64,000 nucleotides of DNA, taken from positions 47,743,142-47,807,141 of the forward strand of contig OX637394.1 of NCBI GenBank assembly GCA_951799425.1. Reading direction: 5' to 3'. The position numbers and the translations under genes were made by a program. The notes under the pieces were generated by a model, which worked only from the letters and a program-made list of their open reading frames with translations, did not search any database and was not told the DNA's origin. Positions 9,472-21,300 of this stretch are shown here, in pieces. Position 1 is the stretch's first letter. Each line of letters opens with the position of its first letter. This DNA comes from Ilex aquifolium (Eukaryota; Streptophyta; Magnoliopsida; Aquifoliales; Aquifoliaceae).

Positions 9472-11917
9472 TGTGATGCCCCAATTTCCGGGGGTCCTTT
9501 ATTAACCGTTGACCACCCGTCAACCCGCGGAAATACACGTGGATGTCACTCAACATAACACCACGGTAGTAGTATCCCCTTAACCGGGATCTTAACTCAC
9601 AATTGTTAACCGGATTCGATTATTCATTGGGTTCAACCAATATTCAATATACCATGATTTATACTCCATTATAGTCCATTTATAACATTAGAAGGGAGGA
9701 AGACATAGCCCAAGGGTTTGGCAAGAAAAAGAAAAAAAAATAAAATTTCAGAAAATTTTGGAGGGCGTACCGGTACGCTATGCCCACTGGACCTCTGCGT
9801 ACCGGTACGCGTACCGGTACGCTCTACCTTCTGTCTGTCGCCGTACCGGTACGCGTACCGGTACGGTTCTGCCACTTTTGCCTTTTTCCTCTGTTTTTCA
9901 CTTCCAATCCATTCAACACACATCATTTTCCATCCAACACATATTTAATAAAGTTTTTCCCATAAAACATGATACATATAAATTCTATTACAAACATTTA
10001 TATGAATTTACATGTCAAAACCAAGTTTTTATAATAATTTTACAAAAACTCAAAATAAAGCCACATTCCGGCTTTCTTCAACCTTGGGGCTCGAAATGGG
10101 AGCCGTCCGCCGGTATGAACCCAGCACCTGAAATATTTTTCCCACAAAGGGTGAGCCACGCTCAATAGGGTATCTCCTAATAAGGCTACTCCCCAACCTA
10201 TATGCATATGAAATGTTCACATGCCACAAAACAACAATTCATAACATTCCAAGCAAGGAAATCTATTCAATGATGGAATTTGCAATGCTATGCTATGGAA
10301 TGAGGTGAGACCCACTCATGCATATCAACCGAGCCCTTCCCGGCTCCTCTACACATGCAAGTGCCAATGTGTACCAATCCGTCATTGATGTTGCACATCA
10401 AATGACCTTTCATTCTAGGGTCTTTCTTGGGGTGGATATTTATGGACTTACACCAACGGCACCCAACCGACACGGAATTCATGGACTTCCACCAACGGTT
10501 CCGCGTACACCGACACACTTTATGGACTCTTATACCAACGGAGTGCGTATCCAATCACCGGGTCTCTCACCCGAGGGATTTTCTAGCCTTCTTGCTACCC
10601 CAACCCTATCACCCATGCAAACCGTGCGACTCGACTAGGTCATCGACCCATATTACCCGAGCCCACTCGTCATCCACCAAGCGTGGTGAAGACAACCACC
10701 ATGCACACACACCCACTAAATGCGATGTTCCCGTGCATATGCAATGTGATGCTCCATTGCAACAATTATTATCATGTTCAATATGCTATGAGTAACACAT
10801 GAACATTCTAATCACGTTTTACATATTTCATGGCAAAATTACATCGTAAGCATATAATTTCCATAATTCTCTACAATGTCAATATATTATAACATGTATA
10901 CATATATCAACATTTTATCTTGAATGGCACGCAAGCATGTCATCACAAAATCAAGTAATAACACACTTTGATTCTCATGGCATAATATAAGCACATAATA
11001 TGCCCACAATTCACATAATCCAAGAATTACATTAGGTCAATCCCATATACCCAATTCTAAAAATTTCATTTAAAAATTTCTAATTACCAATCCAATTAGA
11101 ATTTATCTTTACCCATTCCAATACCCATTTCAACACATTACCAACAATAGGCAAGAGATATACAATCTATCATCCTACCCATTTCATAAAACATCCTAGG
11201 TTTGGAATAAGCCTTAGTAGGAGGGAACCCTACCTCTTGTAGCGTGTAGAATCGTCGTGGGAAGCTCCTATAACTCAAAGCAAGCTTGAATCCTCCACTT
11301 CCAACTTTTCGGCCTCCCAAGTTCGGTGAAAGCCGTCGTTTTTGGTACCCACGCGCAGCCCTCGGCGAGGAGAACAACTTTTGTTCTTGGCCCGTGTGGA
11401 TTTGAGCTCTCAATCTCCGTAGATCGTAGAGAGAATATGGAGAACCCAAGCCCTTTCCCTCTATTCCTCTCTCACGTTGATCGGCTGAACAAAATGAGGA
11501 GAAAATCTTATTTTCTCCCCTTTAAATACTCTTTAAATACTTGACCTACAACGCGCCACACGGCCCTTATTTCCCGGGTCCGTTTTAACCCCGAAACGAT
11601 TAAATTTCGCTCCGGTTCAAGTTCAAAATATTTTTATTTTAACTTGCCGTCATTTATTTCCCAAAATTTAAAATTTTATTCAGAATTTCGTTTTTGGGTC
11701 TCCCGAGGTCCGACCGCCTCGTAAAACGCGAAAAATCCGATTAACTCGGAATTAAATGAAATTTAACAGGCTAACTAGATTTCGCGAGACGAATCCAACG
11801 GTGATATCCGTTTCGTCATCCGAGCTCTAGAAAAATTCAGATTTACAACATGTACTATAGTGGCAAATTACTTTTTTGCCCTTTTTCGCAAAAGTTCAAA
11901 TTTTCTCGGGTTTTACA
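9472..11917 (-). mobile_element. Solo LTR of a Ty3/gypsy element (Tekay-like chromovirus)
   Basis: A 2,446 bp segment with LTR termini. On the minus strand it begins TGTAAAACCCGAG and ends GGGGCATCACA. It is flanked by a perfect 5 bp duplication TAGAT at 9467-9471 and 11918-11922. No internal gag-pol, primer binding site or second LTR is adjacent, so it is a solo LTR left by LTR-LTR recombination. The minus orientation is inferred from TATTTAAAG motifs near 11519-11540 followed by leader-like sequence towards lower coordinates. Great length and termini resemble Tekay/Del LTRs from family knowledge; the lineage is an inference. Confidence 0.82.
9766..9865. repeat. Cluster of five 12 bp palindromes inside the solo LTR
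   Basis: The perfect palindrome CGTACCGGTACG occurs five times in 100 bp: at 9766, 9798, 9810, 9842 and 9854. The second and third, and the fourth and fifth, directly abut. This could be a protein-binding array of the LTR or a simple recent expansion. Confidence 0.8.
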
Positions 11918-11922
11918 TAGAT

Positions 11923-12689
11923 AGTTTAAAAGGTACATCCTTATAATTTTTCCTTTTTTTTTTGGGTAACAGATACTTGAGATCTATACTGAACTTCTTT
12001 GTCTTCAAACTTAAAATATCGAGATATTAAACTACTGACACTTTTTCGTTCGACTTACACCGAGGAGTTTGGATGTTCAAACCTTCCTTGCACTTTACGT
12101 TCAACATTAGAATCTATACTTTAATATACATGCTATGCTAAGCATGTTCACAAGTCTCCATGCACAACATACACCTTTTGACAACATGAAACGTTTTTCT
12201 ACCCTTTCTACCTGTTAATGTACTTACTTGAAAAGTATGAACATGAACACCTGCGTTCAAACTCTTGGTATGCGCTCCAAACAATCAAAGCAAAACTCTC
12301 TCTCTCTCTCTCGTTTTGAACCTTGTTTGAATTTCAACAAAATAAAATTCAGTCAAAGTTCAAACCTTGTAAAATCAATAGTCAATACCGTCATAGCGTA
12401 TCGCATCATTTGATCTCTGAATATGATTTTTTTTTTGTTATTCAATAACTTTACCAAAAAATAAAAAACAAACAACTAATAAAGTAATAATAGTTGAGAA
12501 GCTATGCAAGAAAAACAAAGGGTATTTTGCCCTTTGAAATAATTATCGTCACTCAACCTTACATTTTTCATCCGATGACTTATTTTTTGGTTTGAGCATT
12601 AAAATAACTTCTTCTTTTTTTGGTTTATATTACTATCATCCTTGCTTTTGTTAGAAGATTTATCTTCACCTAACATGACTTCTGCTTAC
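11923..12689. other. Intergenic, no gene recognised
   Basis: AT-rich sequence with a short CT microsatellite near 12298-12313. No supported coding region. Confidence 0.4.
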
Positions 12690-12900
12690 ATTCAAGTCTG
12701 CACACTTGGATCTTAATCTTTGAATAGAAAAGTTTGAGGTCAAACTGCATGCACCCTAAAGAAAAAAAAAAAGAAAAATGGCCACAGATTTCAAACATGA
12801 CCCAAAGCAACAAGCTCACTTGAGGAATCCGTTTGGTTGCAGAGAAAATCTTTTTTTTTTTTCTTTCTTTTTTTTCTTTTGCTTGGTCAAAGAGGGTATC
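12690..12900 (+). repeat. Local duplication, copy 1
   Basis: Shares an ordered series of blocks with 13455-13665, including GGTCAAACTGCATGCACCCT, a CAAC(A)CGCTCACTTG-like block, AGGAAATC/GAGAAAATC and TTCAAAGAGGGT-like sequence. The copies are diverged and differ in poly-T length, indicating an old duplication about 765 bp apart. Confidence 0.6.
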
Positions 12901-13454
12901 TATACTTTTCCATAGACTCAATTTATCAATAAGATGTAGGATAATTTCAATTAGGTTTTGTAAAAGGAAAAATGAAAGAAAATTTTGTCACAAATTCTCT
13001 TATTTTTTACACTTAATAGACATTAATATTTGAAAAAACATTATGCTCCACTTTGATATATTTTTAATACTGGTTTGATTTTTTATTTAGTAATTTAATC
13101 TTAAATCTTAATATATAACTTCTACTAAACATTATGCTCTTTTAATATTGGTTTTATCTTTTTCTTTTTCTTTTTCTTTTTTGGGGGGGTGTTGTTACAA
13201 ACCATTTTCGTAAGTCTTTGGATGAATAACTGGAAAAGCCTCATTAAAAAGGCAATCGGGTATAATCAGGGCAATAAGCCGAGAGTATCTCAGACGCAGA
13301 CGTCATAAGTGTCTCGAAAACAACACACCAATAACACAAATAATAAATGAATTTGTTTAGGTTTCGACACAAACAACTCAGTAAGAAAAATTTATTTATT
13401 TATTTTTTTTTAATTTTTATTTCTTGATCTAAGATTGCCTAACACGACTTGTAT

Positions 13455-13665
13455 CCACAGTCAGTCCTCGTTCATACTTTGATCTAATAAGTTTTGAATA
13501 GTAAGTGTTTGGTCAAACTGCATGCACCCTAAAAGAGAAAAAAGAAACTACAAATTCACACACATTTCTCATTGACCCAACGCAACACGCTCACTTGCGG
13601 AATCTGATTTGTACCCAAAGGAAATCTTTGTATTTTTCTTGCCTGTTCAAAGAGGGTTACGTAAG
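13455..13665 (+). repeat. Local duplication, copy 2
   Basis: Second copy of the unit at 12690-12900, in the same orientation. No coding function is apparent in either copy. Confidence 0.6.
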
Positions 13666-14928
13666 TAGCGGGATTGGTGGAATTTCATACATGCATGTTG
13701 TTAGTAGTATGTTCTAAGATCAATCATATAGATGATGTTTTGGGGTTGTACTAACAACATTCATTACTTGATTAAATAAACGGGTAAGTTTATCTATCAT
13801 GTTTCTGTTTTATTTTATTTTAATATGCATGATATAGTCCATAAAGTATAGGTTAAGAAGATAGTTTCTCAAAGACTTACAAAAAGAAGACCTATACTTT
13901 TTAATACTTAACTCTTAAATGTTCCTAATCATAGGATTACTATGTGGGCACTATGTAACCCGTATAGACTAGCTTATATTATATTTACTCATATTTGATA
14001 TGAGGTGACTCATCCAAGTCCTAGTGTAGGGACACTGAATCAAGTGTGTAGGTGCTTGTTAGAGAACAAGTACACTGAACGTGGTCATTGACTAACATAG
14101 GATTTTTGATATGGAGTTTTACATACCTGTCAATGTTAAATCTTGAAGTTATAGTTATGTAACTGATTCTTACACTTGAGACACCATGGTTGTCTTGTGC
14201 ATAGACTTCTATGCTTTAACTATACAATATATTTATATACTAACCATGTAACTTGGATATGTATTGTTGGACATAGTTAGACACTCATGAAGATTTATGA
14301 GTGTACAACATGAAATCTATTACCCTTAGTAAATAAAAGGAGAATGTCATATGTGATCTTCTGGAATATGACGCAAGGAGTCATTGGCCAAGGCAGAATG
14401 ACAATTAGAAAAGAGTTTCTAATTGATCATTAAGAGTCATAGTTCTAAGATCAAACACATAAGATTGAAGTAGGGGTTTGACAGTAATTACATACCCTAG
14501 TAATTCAATTGGGGCATTGTGTGACAGAAGGATTGAATTGTATGATAACTGTAGACTGAATGAGTTCTTTACCTATTTAATACTATCCGAAGGTTGATCA
14601 TGATATACTACTAGGTGTCACTCATGATTAGTAGAAGGCCAAAGAATGAAATTAATATAAATATATTAATTATTCTTCATAAAGGGAGAATTAGAAGAGT
14701 TCTAATTCAAGTTAAATTAGAAAGAATTTTAATTTGAGATGCTACTTGTAGTTAGTATCGAATGCTTACAACCAGGTATGCTTGAACTTAGAGGATCACA
14801 CACAATAGAATTAATTGAAAACTAAAGGATAAAAGAGAGACAACAAATTAAGAGTTAATTTGGGTGAAAACCTAATTAAAAGTTAATTATGAATTTTATT
14901 ACAATTAATAATTAATAAAGGAATTATA

Positions 14929-15974
14929 TCTATATAATAAAGTATAATACAATTCAAATTTCAAAAGATAAACAAAATGACTTTTGCTATTCGTGGTTGA
15001 GATCTCTTTAAATTTTACTTTAAAGTTAATCTAACAACTAATATTAACTCCCTCAATTTAATATAGATAAATAAAATGACTTTTGTTATTCGCGGTTGAG
15101 ATCTCTTTAAATTTTACTTTAAAATTAATTTAACGGATAATATTAATACCTCAAATTTAATATGAAAACTAGGCCCCTAAGGGTGTGTTTGGAGTAACTT
15201 TTTAAAAGTACTTTTATGAATTATTTTTCATAAGTACTTTTTTTTTAAAAAAATAGTGTTTGGAACCGTCTCACCACTACCTCTACCACCACCACCCCCA
15301 CCACTACCTCTGCCACCACCACCACCGCCGCCGCCGCCGCCACTGCCGCCACCACCACCACCACCACCCCATCGGCATCGCCGCCGCCATCACCCCCACC
15401 GCCACCATCCCCACCACCACGGCCACCACCCTCACTGTTGCCGTCGCCACCTCCACCACCACCGCGGCCACCACTACCACCACCACCGTCACCGCTACCA
15501 CCGCCACCTCCTTCGCCACCACCGCCGCAGGTGCCATCAACATCACCTCCACCACCGTCGTCGTCGTCGCGGCCGCCGCCGCCACCACCCCCACCACCGC
15601 CACCGCCACCCCACCCCTACCATCACCACTACTACTGCCACCACCACCACCACCACCACCGTCACTACCATCATCGTCACTCAAAACCCACCACCACCAT
15701 CACCATCACCATTGCTACCTACAACTGCTACCATCACCGTTGCCACTCACGACTGCTACCACCACCACGGTCATCGTCTTACCCACCACAACCATCACCG
15801 TCTCCCACCATCACCATTGTCACCCACCACCACTACCACCGCTCACCCCCACTACAATCGGTGCTTAAATTTATTTATCTTTTCTCTATGTTTGCGATTT
15901 AATTTTGAGTGTGAATACAAATATGTTGACCTTTTTTTTATTACTCCTTGTCTTTAGGCACAAGAAATAACTAG
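14929..15974 (+). mobile_element. Non-autonomous Helitron, copy B
   Basis: Begins TCTATATAATAAAGTA after a host A and ends AATAACTAG at 15974. The terminal and subterminal sequences match copies A and C. The interior (about 15280-15850) is a CCA/CCG array that opens long His/Pro/Thr-rich or Gly/Ala/Val-rich frames in several phases; these are not credible genes. The 3' hairpin is partly decayed (CTTGTC...GGCACAAG). Its 3' end directly abuts copy C. Confidence 0.85.
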
Positions 15975-17023
15975 TCTATATAATAAAGTACAATACAATT
16001 TAAATCTCAAAAGATAAACAAAATGACTTTTGCTTTTCGCGGTTGAGATCTCTTTAAATTTTACTCTAAAGTTAATCCGACGGCTAATATTAACACCTCA
16101 AATTTAATATGAAAAATAGGCATCTAAGGGTGTGTTTGGAGTGACTTTTTAAAAGTATTTCTAGAACTTATAACTACTTATGAATACTTTAAAAAAAAAT
16201 AGTATTTGGAACCGCTCCACCACTACCACCCCCACCACCATCACCACTATCACCGTCGCCGTTGACGTCGCTGTCATTGCCACCACCACTACCGCCACCC
16301 CACCACCACTGTCGCCACTTTATCCACCATCACCAACACCAACACCAACACCAATACCACCACCACCCCCGCCGCCACCACCATTGCCACCCACTGCCGA
16401 TTGCTATTATCGGCGTCCACCGTTACCACCCACCATAATTTTCATCTCATTATTATATTTATTACCATTATCACCGTCGCCTACCATCAACACCCACCAC
16501 TATCATTGTTGCTCACCACCACCCATCGCCGCCCACTATCATAATCATTGCCCACCATCGCTACCAGTCACTGTCACCCACCCCCGTCAAACTTACCACC
16601 ACCAATCGTCATCGCCACCCACTGTCACCCACCCGTACCACACTTACCACCACCACCACCACTATTTACCACAACCCATCACATTGTCGTCCAGAAGTAC
16701 CCGTCGTCGCCCTACCATCACCATTGCCAACCATCATCACCGTCACCCATAACTGTCACTACCATCATCGTCACCAAAAATCCACCACCAGCATCACCAT
16801 TGTCACCATGACTGCCACCATCACCATAGTCATCGCCACCCACCACAATCATCACCGTCTCTCACCACCACCACTACCACCGTTCACCCCCACTATAACC
16901 GGTGCTTAAATTTTTTTCTTTGCTCTATGTTTCATAATTTGATTTTGGGTGTAAATATAAATATATTTATTATTGACCATTTTTTTTTATTATTCTGTAT
17001 CTTCAGGCATAGACAATAACTAG
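15975..17023 (+). mobile_element. Non-autonomous Helitron, copy C, in tandem with copy B
   Basis: Begins TCTATATAATAAAG at the base right after the CTAG of copy B and ends AATAACTAG at 17023, followed by a host T. The pair as a whole therefore occupies a single A|T target. The interior is again CCA-rich but differs in sequence from B. The 3' hairpin is degenerate (CTGTATC...GGCATAG). Confidence 0.83.
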
Positions 17024-17330
17024 TATAATTATAAGATAACTACAACTTGACACAAACTAAGATTAGAGTCTTTTAAGGCACTATAAATACCTTCATGTAT
17101 GAAATGGATATAAAATATAACAACTCTCTTGCTAGCACAAGAAGAACCACCATTCATTCTCTCTCTCTCCTAGTCTATCAAAGGTTGAGGTGGATCCTTC
17201 AAGTTTGTCAATTCGTATGGATACCGATAGAGGTCAAATATTTGCAAGGCTCGAGATAAAGATCAAATTCTGATTTGAATATTCAAAGTTTTTGAAAATA
17301 CTTAAAGATTGTTAAAAACATGCTTCAAGA

Positions 17331-18339
17331 GGTAATACTTAATTTTCTCTATAAATCTAATATTTCTCAATTTGTATTAAATATGATAGATCTTAGTATA
17401 AGGAATCAAATTATTATTATTTTTAAATTATGTTGCGTTTATTATATAATTCCTTTCAATTGTGTCCTGATAGAAGACTCAATGCACAGATCAAATGATC
17501 AATGTATAGATCCGAGTAAATACATTATATCACGTTATCATTATCACGTAGTATTATCAATTAATAGTAAATAAACATTTAGAATTACAAAAACCGAGTA
17601 ATTCAATGTAATAGTTATGGGATGTGAAAGTTATTGATGATTATTGAATTTAACGAGATCCACTAACCCCACTTGTTTGTTTATTGTTAATTAATAATAC
17701 CACATAACATTGATAATGTGAATCCCTCAAGTTTGGTTACACGAGTCAATTTAAAACTCGAGTATCAAAGCAACATAATACGTATGTTTGAGGAACGATT
17801 AAAACATCTTAAATAGGTTCTCTATTAACACTCCAGTCTCTATTTTACAAAGTCATCTCCAAAAAATTCATCACAATGATTCTCGATTTGTGAGTTAAAA
17901 TAGAGAATCCAAGTTGACTCTATTAGAAAAAAAAAATTACATCAAAAAATCAAAAAGCAAACCATGAAATGTTGGCATCCTACATTTCCACTATAGAAAT
18001 ATGATAGAATAAACCCACATACACTTAGTAGGAGTTGACAAGCTTGGCTGCCACATAGGAAGCACTATAATTTCAGAGTAGATAATCTGATAATCTCTTG
18101 GAACACATGAAAATGCATTTTATCATACGATACACGACACCAGAATAAATTTTTAACTCAAACTTCGCTATTAACAGATTAACCTCGAAATGTAAGCAAC
18201 AAGTCACCTAAAAATAACAACATAAAATAAATCGAATAAATAGTATGGCATCTGTGTGATCACACTCCAATTGTGATTCAGAGAATACAACATGAATCGT
18301 ATTGTATGAAACTAAAACTGAGGTGTTAGAATTAGATTT
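17331..18339. other. Intergenic / 3' flank of callose synthase
   Basis: AT-rich sequence without a supported gene. The part next to 18340 should hold the 3' UTR of the minus-strand callose synthase, but no canonical poly(A) signal was identified. Confidence 0.4.
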
Positions 18340-21300
18340 TCAATTTGATGAAGTCTTCTCCTTCTTGCCAGCAAGAATCATCGAAATCTGGAGACCTCTA
18401 CTGAACGCTTGATTGAAGAGCAGCCGAGTTTGGAATTCTGATACAAAGGGGAACCAGGATAGTATGACTATGGGCATGAATATTACCAGTCCCATTACGC
18501 ATTCATATGCCCTTGCCAACTCCATTATTGAATCCCAGAATCCTATGCCCTTCAGTGCGGGCCTGCACGCTTGGCCAATCTTTGGAAGCACAAGACAAAA
18601 AAAAAACACAATTAGCACTAGGAACATTACAATTACATCAAAAAATCCACAATGTTAGAAACAGAAAAACAAAACCCAGTTTCAGATTCGTATTCTTTCT
18701 CATTTTCTTATCCTAATATTTCCAGCTGACTGCATTTGAGTGTCCTACTGTTTTCTCGGACACGACCGAGAAATGCATTAAGGCATACGGAGTTTGGTAG
18801 CCTATATTTACTGATTTTAGCTACAAATATTTTGAATCTTGAAGTCCAGGTTGGAAAATTTTATTCTTGGAAGTTTGTGGGAAAATAAGAATGTTAAGAA
18901 CAGTGCAGTAACAAAAGATTTCAGCAAGTATATGAATTAACATTTCACAGAAGGGACATTTATTTTTAGCAAATAGTAACATGCATACGCCCAAAAAAAA
19001 AAAACATAAGAGCTTCTATAGCATGTAGAAGTTTTAAACTTACTAGAAGAAAGGCCCACCCAGTGGGCAAGAAGGCAAGCACAGAAGCAAATAAATCGCT
19101 TATAGTCAGGCCACAAACTACAAATAAAACAGTCATGACTGATACAAAGCCAAGGAACAAGAGCGCTTTTAGAATCCTGAACATGAGTTGAAGATCGGTA
19201 CCAAACCTTCGTCTGCCCACTGAAACCATCTGATAATAAACAAAGTCACTTAATAAACAGTATTAGAGCAGATGAATATTGATCAAGGTACGGAGAAGCT
19301 GTACGAACTCTTTGACAGATGTTACTCAATAGTGTGCGTGAGCATGTCATGATAATCAAGAAAAGTATATAGTGGTATTAAGTTTATGAATCCAATCAGG
19401 GGCAGAGCCAAAATTTTTTTTAGGGTGGACACATTACTATGTTTTAATTTTTTTTTCAATAGACCGTAGAAGTTCATAAATTCATATTTACAAAAATCAT
19501 ATTTAATACTTAAAAGTTCATTAATCATAAAAAGGTTAAAAACCGATATACATAGTATGAAAAAAATAAAAAATAATTAAAATTTCTTAATAAGAATGAG
19601 ACTAATTATGTGTTTTTATCATTTAAAAGAGTTATAAATCAATTTTATCAAAAAATATTTTTATATATATAAAATTGTAATAACAATCTTCCATTTATGA
19701 CCCTATAATTTACTACATAATGACACTCATTTTTATACAATAACAAAATAACTCCATAATTTTAAAAAAAAATTATAAATAACTCCAATATGTCCAGAAC
19801 TTATTCGGACATGTCTAAAACATGTCTAAAAGTTAAGAATAATGGTAAGTGCACTTAATTTGGGATTTAATTAATAAAGACCCAATGATTTGTGACTACT
19901 GGATAGATAGTGAAGTTTATTAGACTCACTATTATGCTTAATATCAAAATGTATTATGTCCTTAACTTTAGTCTGAATAACATTGTTCAAATGTTAATAA
20001 TCATTTAGGTAAGACTCCATCCAAATCGATATCACCAGAATACAATAATAGGGTGGGCACAATTAAATGTCTAAATTTTAATTCAAAAAATACATATCTA
20101 ATATCAATAAAAAGAATTAAGGGTGGGCAGCCCATGGGTGGCTCCACCCCTGAACCCAATAGAACCATTGAAAGTAATAACTCGCCACTTGCTTAGAGAT
20201 TAGTATGCATACCTTTAAAACCAGAAGAGCAGTTGCCATAACAAACCATGAAAGCCCATAAACCTGTAAAGAAATAATATTAGTGGATTGTAAGAAAGGG
20301 AGTGATACAGAGCTTTTAAAACAAGAGCTAAAATGAAAGGAAATGTCAATACCAGTATGCTCCTGCTGCCATGAGCTATATCAAGGTGATAGACAATGCC
20401 ATATTGGTAGATGAAGAAACGAAGAGCCAGGATTATCTCAAGCACTCTACCTCTGATGTTTGTGTATTTCAGGTGTTCTTGCTCTCCATCCCACCAGGAT
20501 TCCCAACTTCTGTCCGTTGCTAGACCAATGCCACCACGATTTCCCATCCACCTCTTCCAGTCTGTCCAATCATCCACTGTTTTCTGCCACTCAAATCCAG
20601 ATGGATTGAACACAAAAGGAGCAAACAACCAGGAAGCAACCAGGAACCACATTGAGAAAGTAATGAAAAAATACAGTTTGGAACTACGGTATGATTCCCC
20701 ATACACTTCATAAACAACCAACAGTACAACCAGCTCCAATCCTTTCACAAAGTGACTACGGGAGTACATCCTATAGTTATCAGCAAACTTAGCATGGAAA
20801 ACAACAAATCCACGGCCAGTGGCACGATACTTAGAACCTCCATGCAAGATTGTTCTGCCATAATAATGCGCCTTTGTTCCAAGCTGGAAGGTAAAGAATA
20901 CAGACGCCAGCTGCAGCTGCATAATTATAAAATCACCCACTGCAGTGCGAAAACCATTTTCCAGGCCAATTTCCATCACCATAGGCAGCACCAGCAACAG
21001 CCCCAGCTGAAAGACTGACTGGGTTGCCAAAGCAGCCTCCAGTCCCTTGCTCTGGCGAACAGTTGGATCTTCCAGAATTCGTCTTTCCAAACCACTCAAA
21101 ACCATGTATAAACGCCCATATAAAAATGCGTATACAGTAAGGACAGTAACCTGGAAAACATGAGTTCCAAATCAGTCTCTGAACATACATTATTATGGCT
21201 ATGGTTTGCAAGCAAAACTTTTGGCCGAGTATAACTATGAGATCAAAAGTGAAACAAATCCCATTGCCTAGGGTATGAATCAGCACCCCTTTTGAAGTAA

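Larger units (their letters stand above)
13900..17330 (+). mobile_element. Probable LTR-retrotransposon-derived sequence interrupted by Helitrons
   Basis: The segments 13900-14928 and 17024-17330 flank the Helitron pair and read like an LTR and leader. The sequence has the feel of plant copia LTRs, and a TATA-like CACTATAAATACC at about 17079-17091 is followed by a CT-rich leader. I could not define TG..CA ends, a target duplication or a primer binding site, so the extent is approximate. Confidence 0.35.

Noticed and set aside
9669-10795. Short reading frames with Tyr-Arg/Gly-Thr repeats and others across 9.7-10.8 kb
   Set aside because: They lie inside the solo LTR and reflect the CGTACCGGTACG repeat and LTR composition, not genes.
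15256-16909. His/Pro/Thr-rich reading frames of up to 233 codons
   Set aside because: Same explanation: CCA/CCG arrays of Helitron copies B and C, open in multiple phases and both strands.
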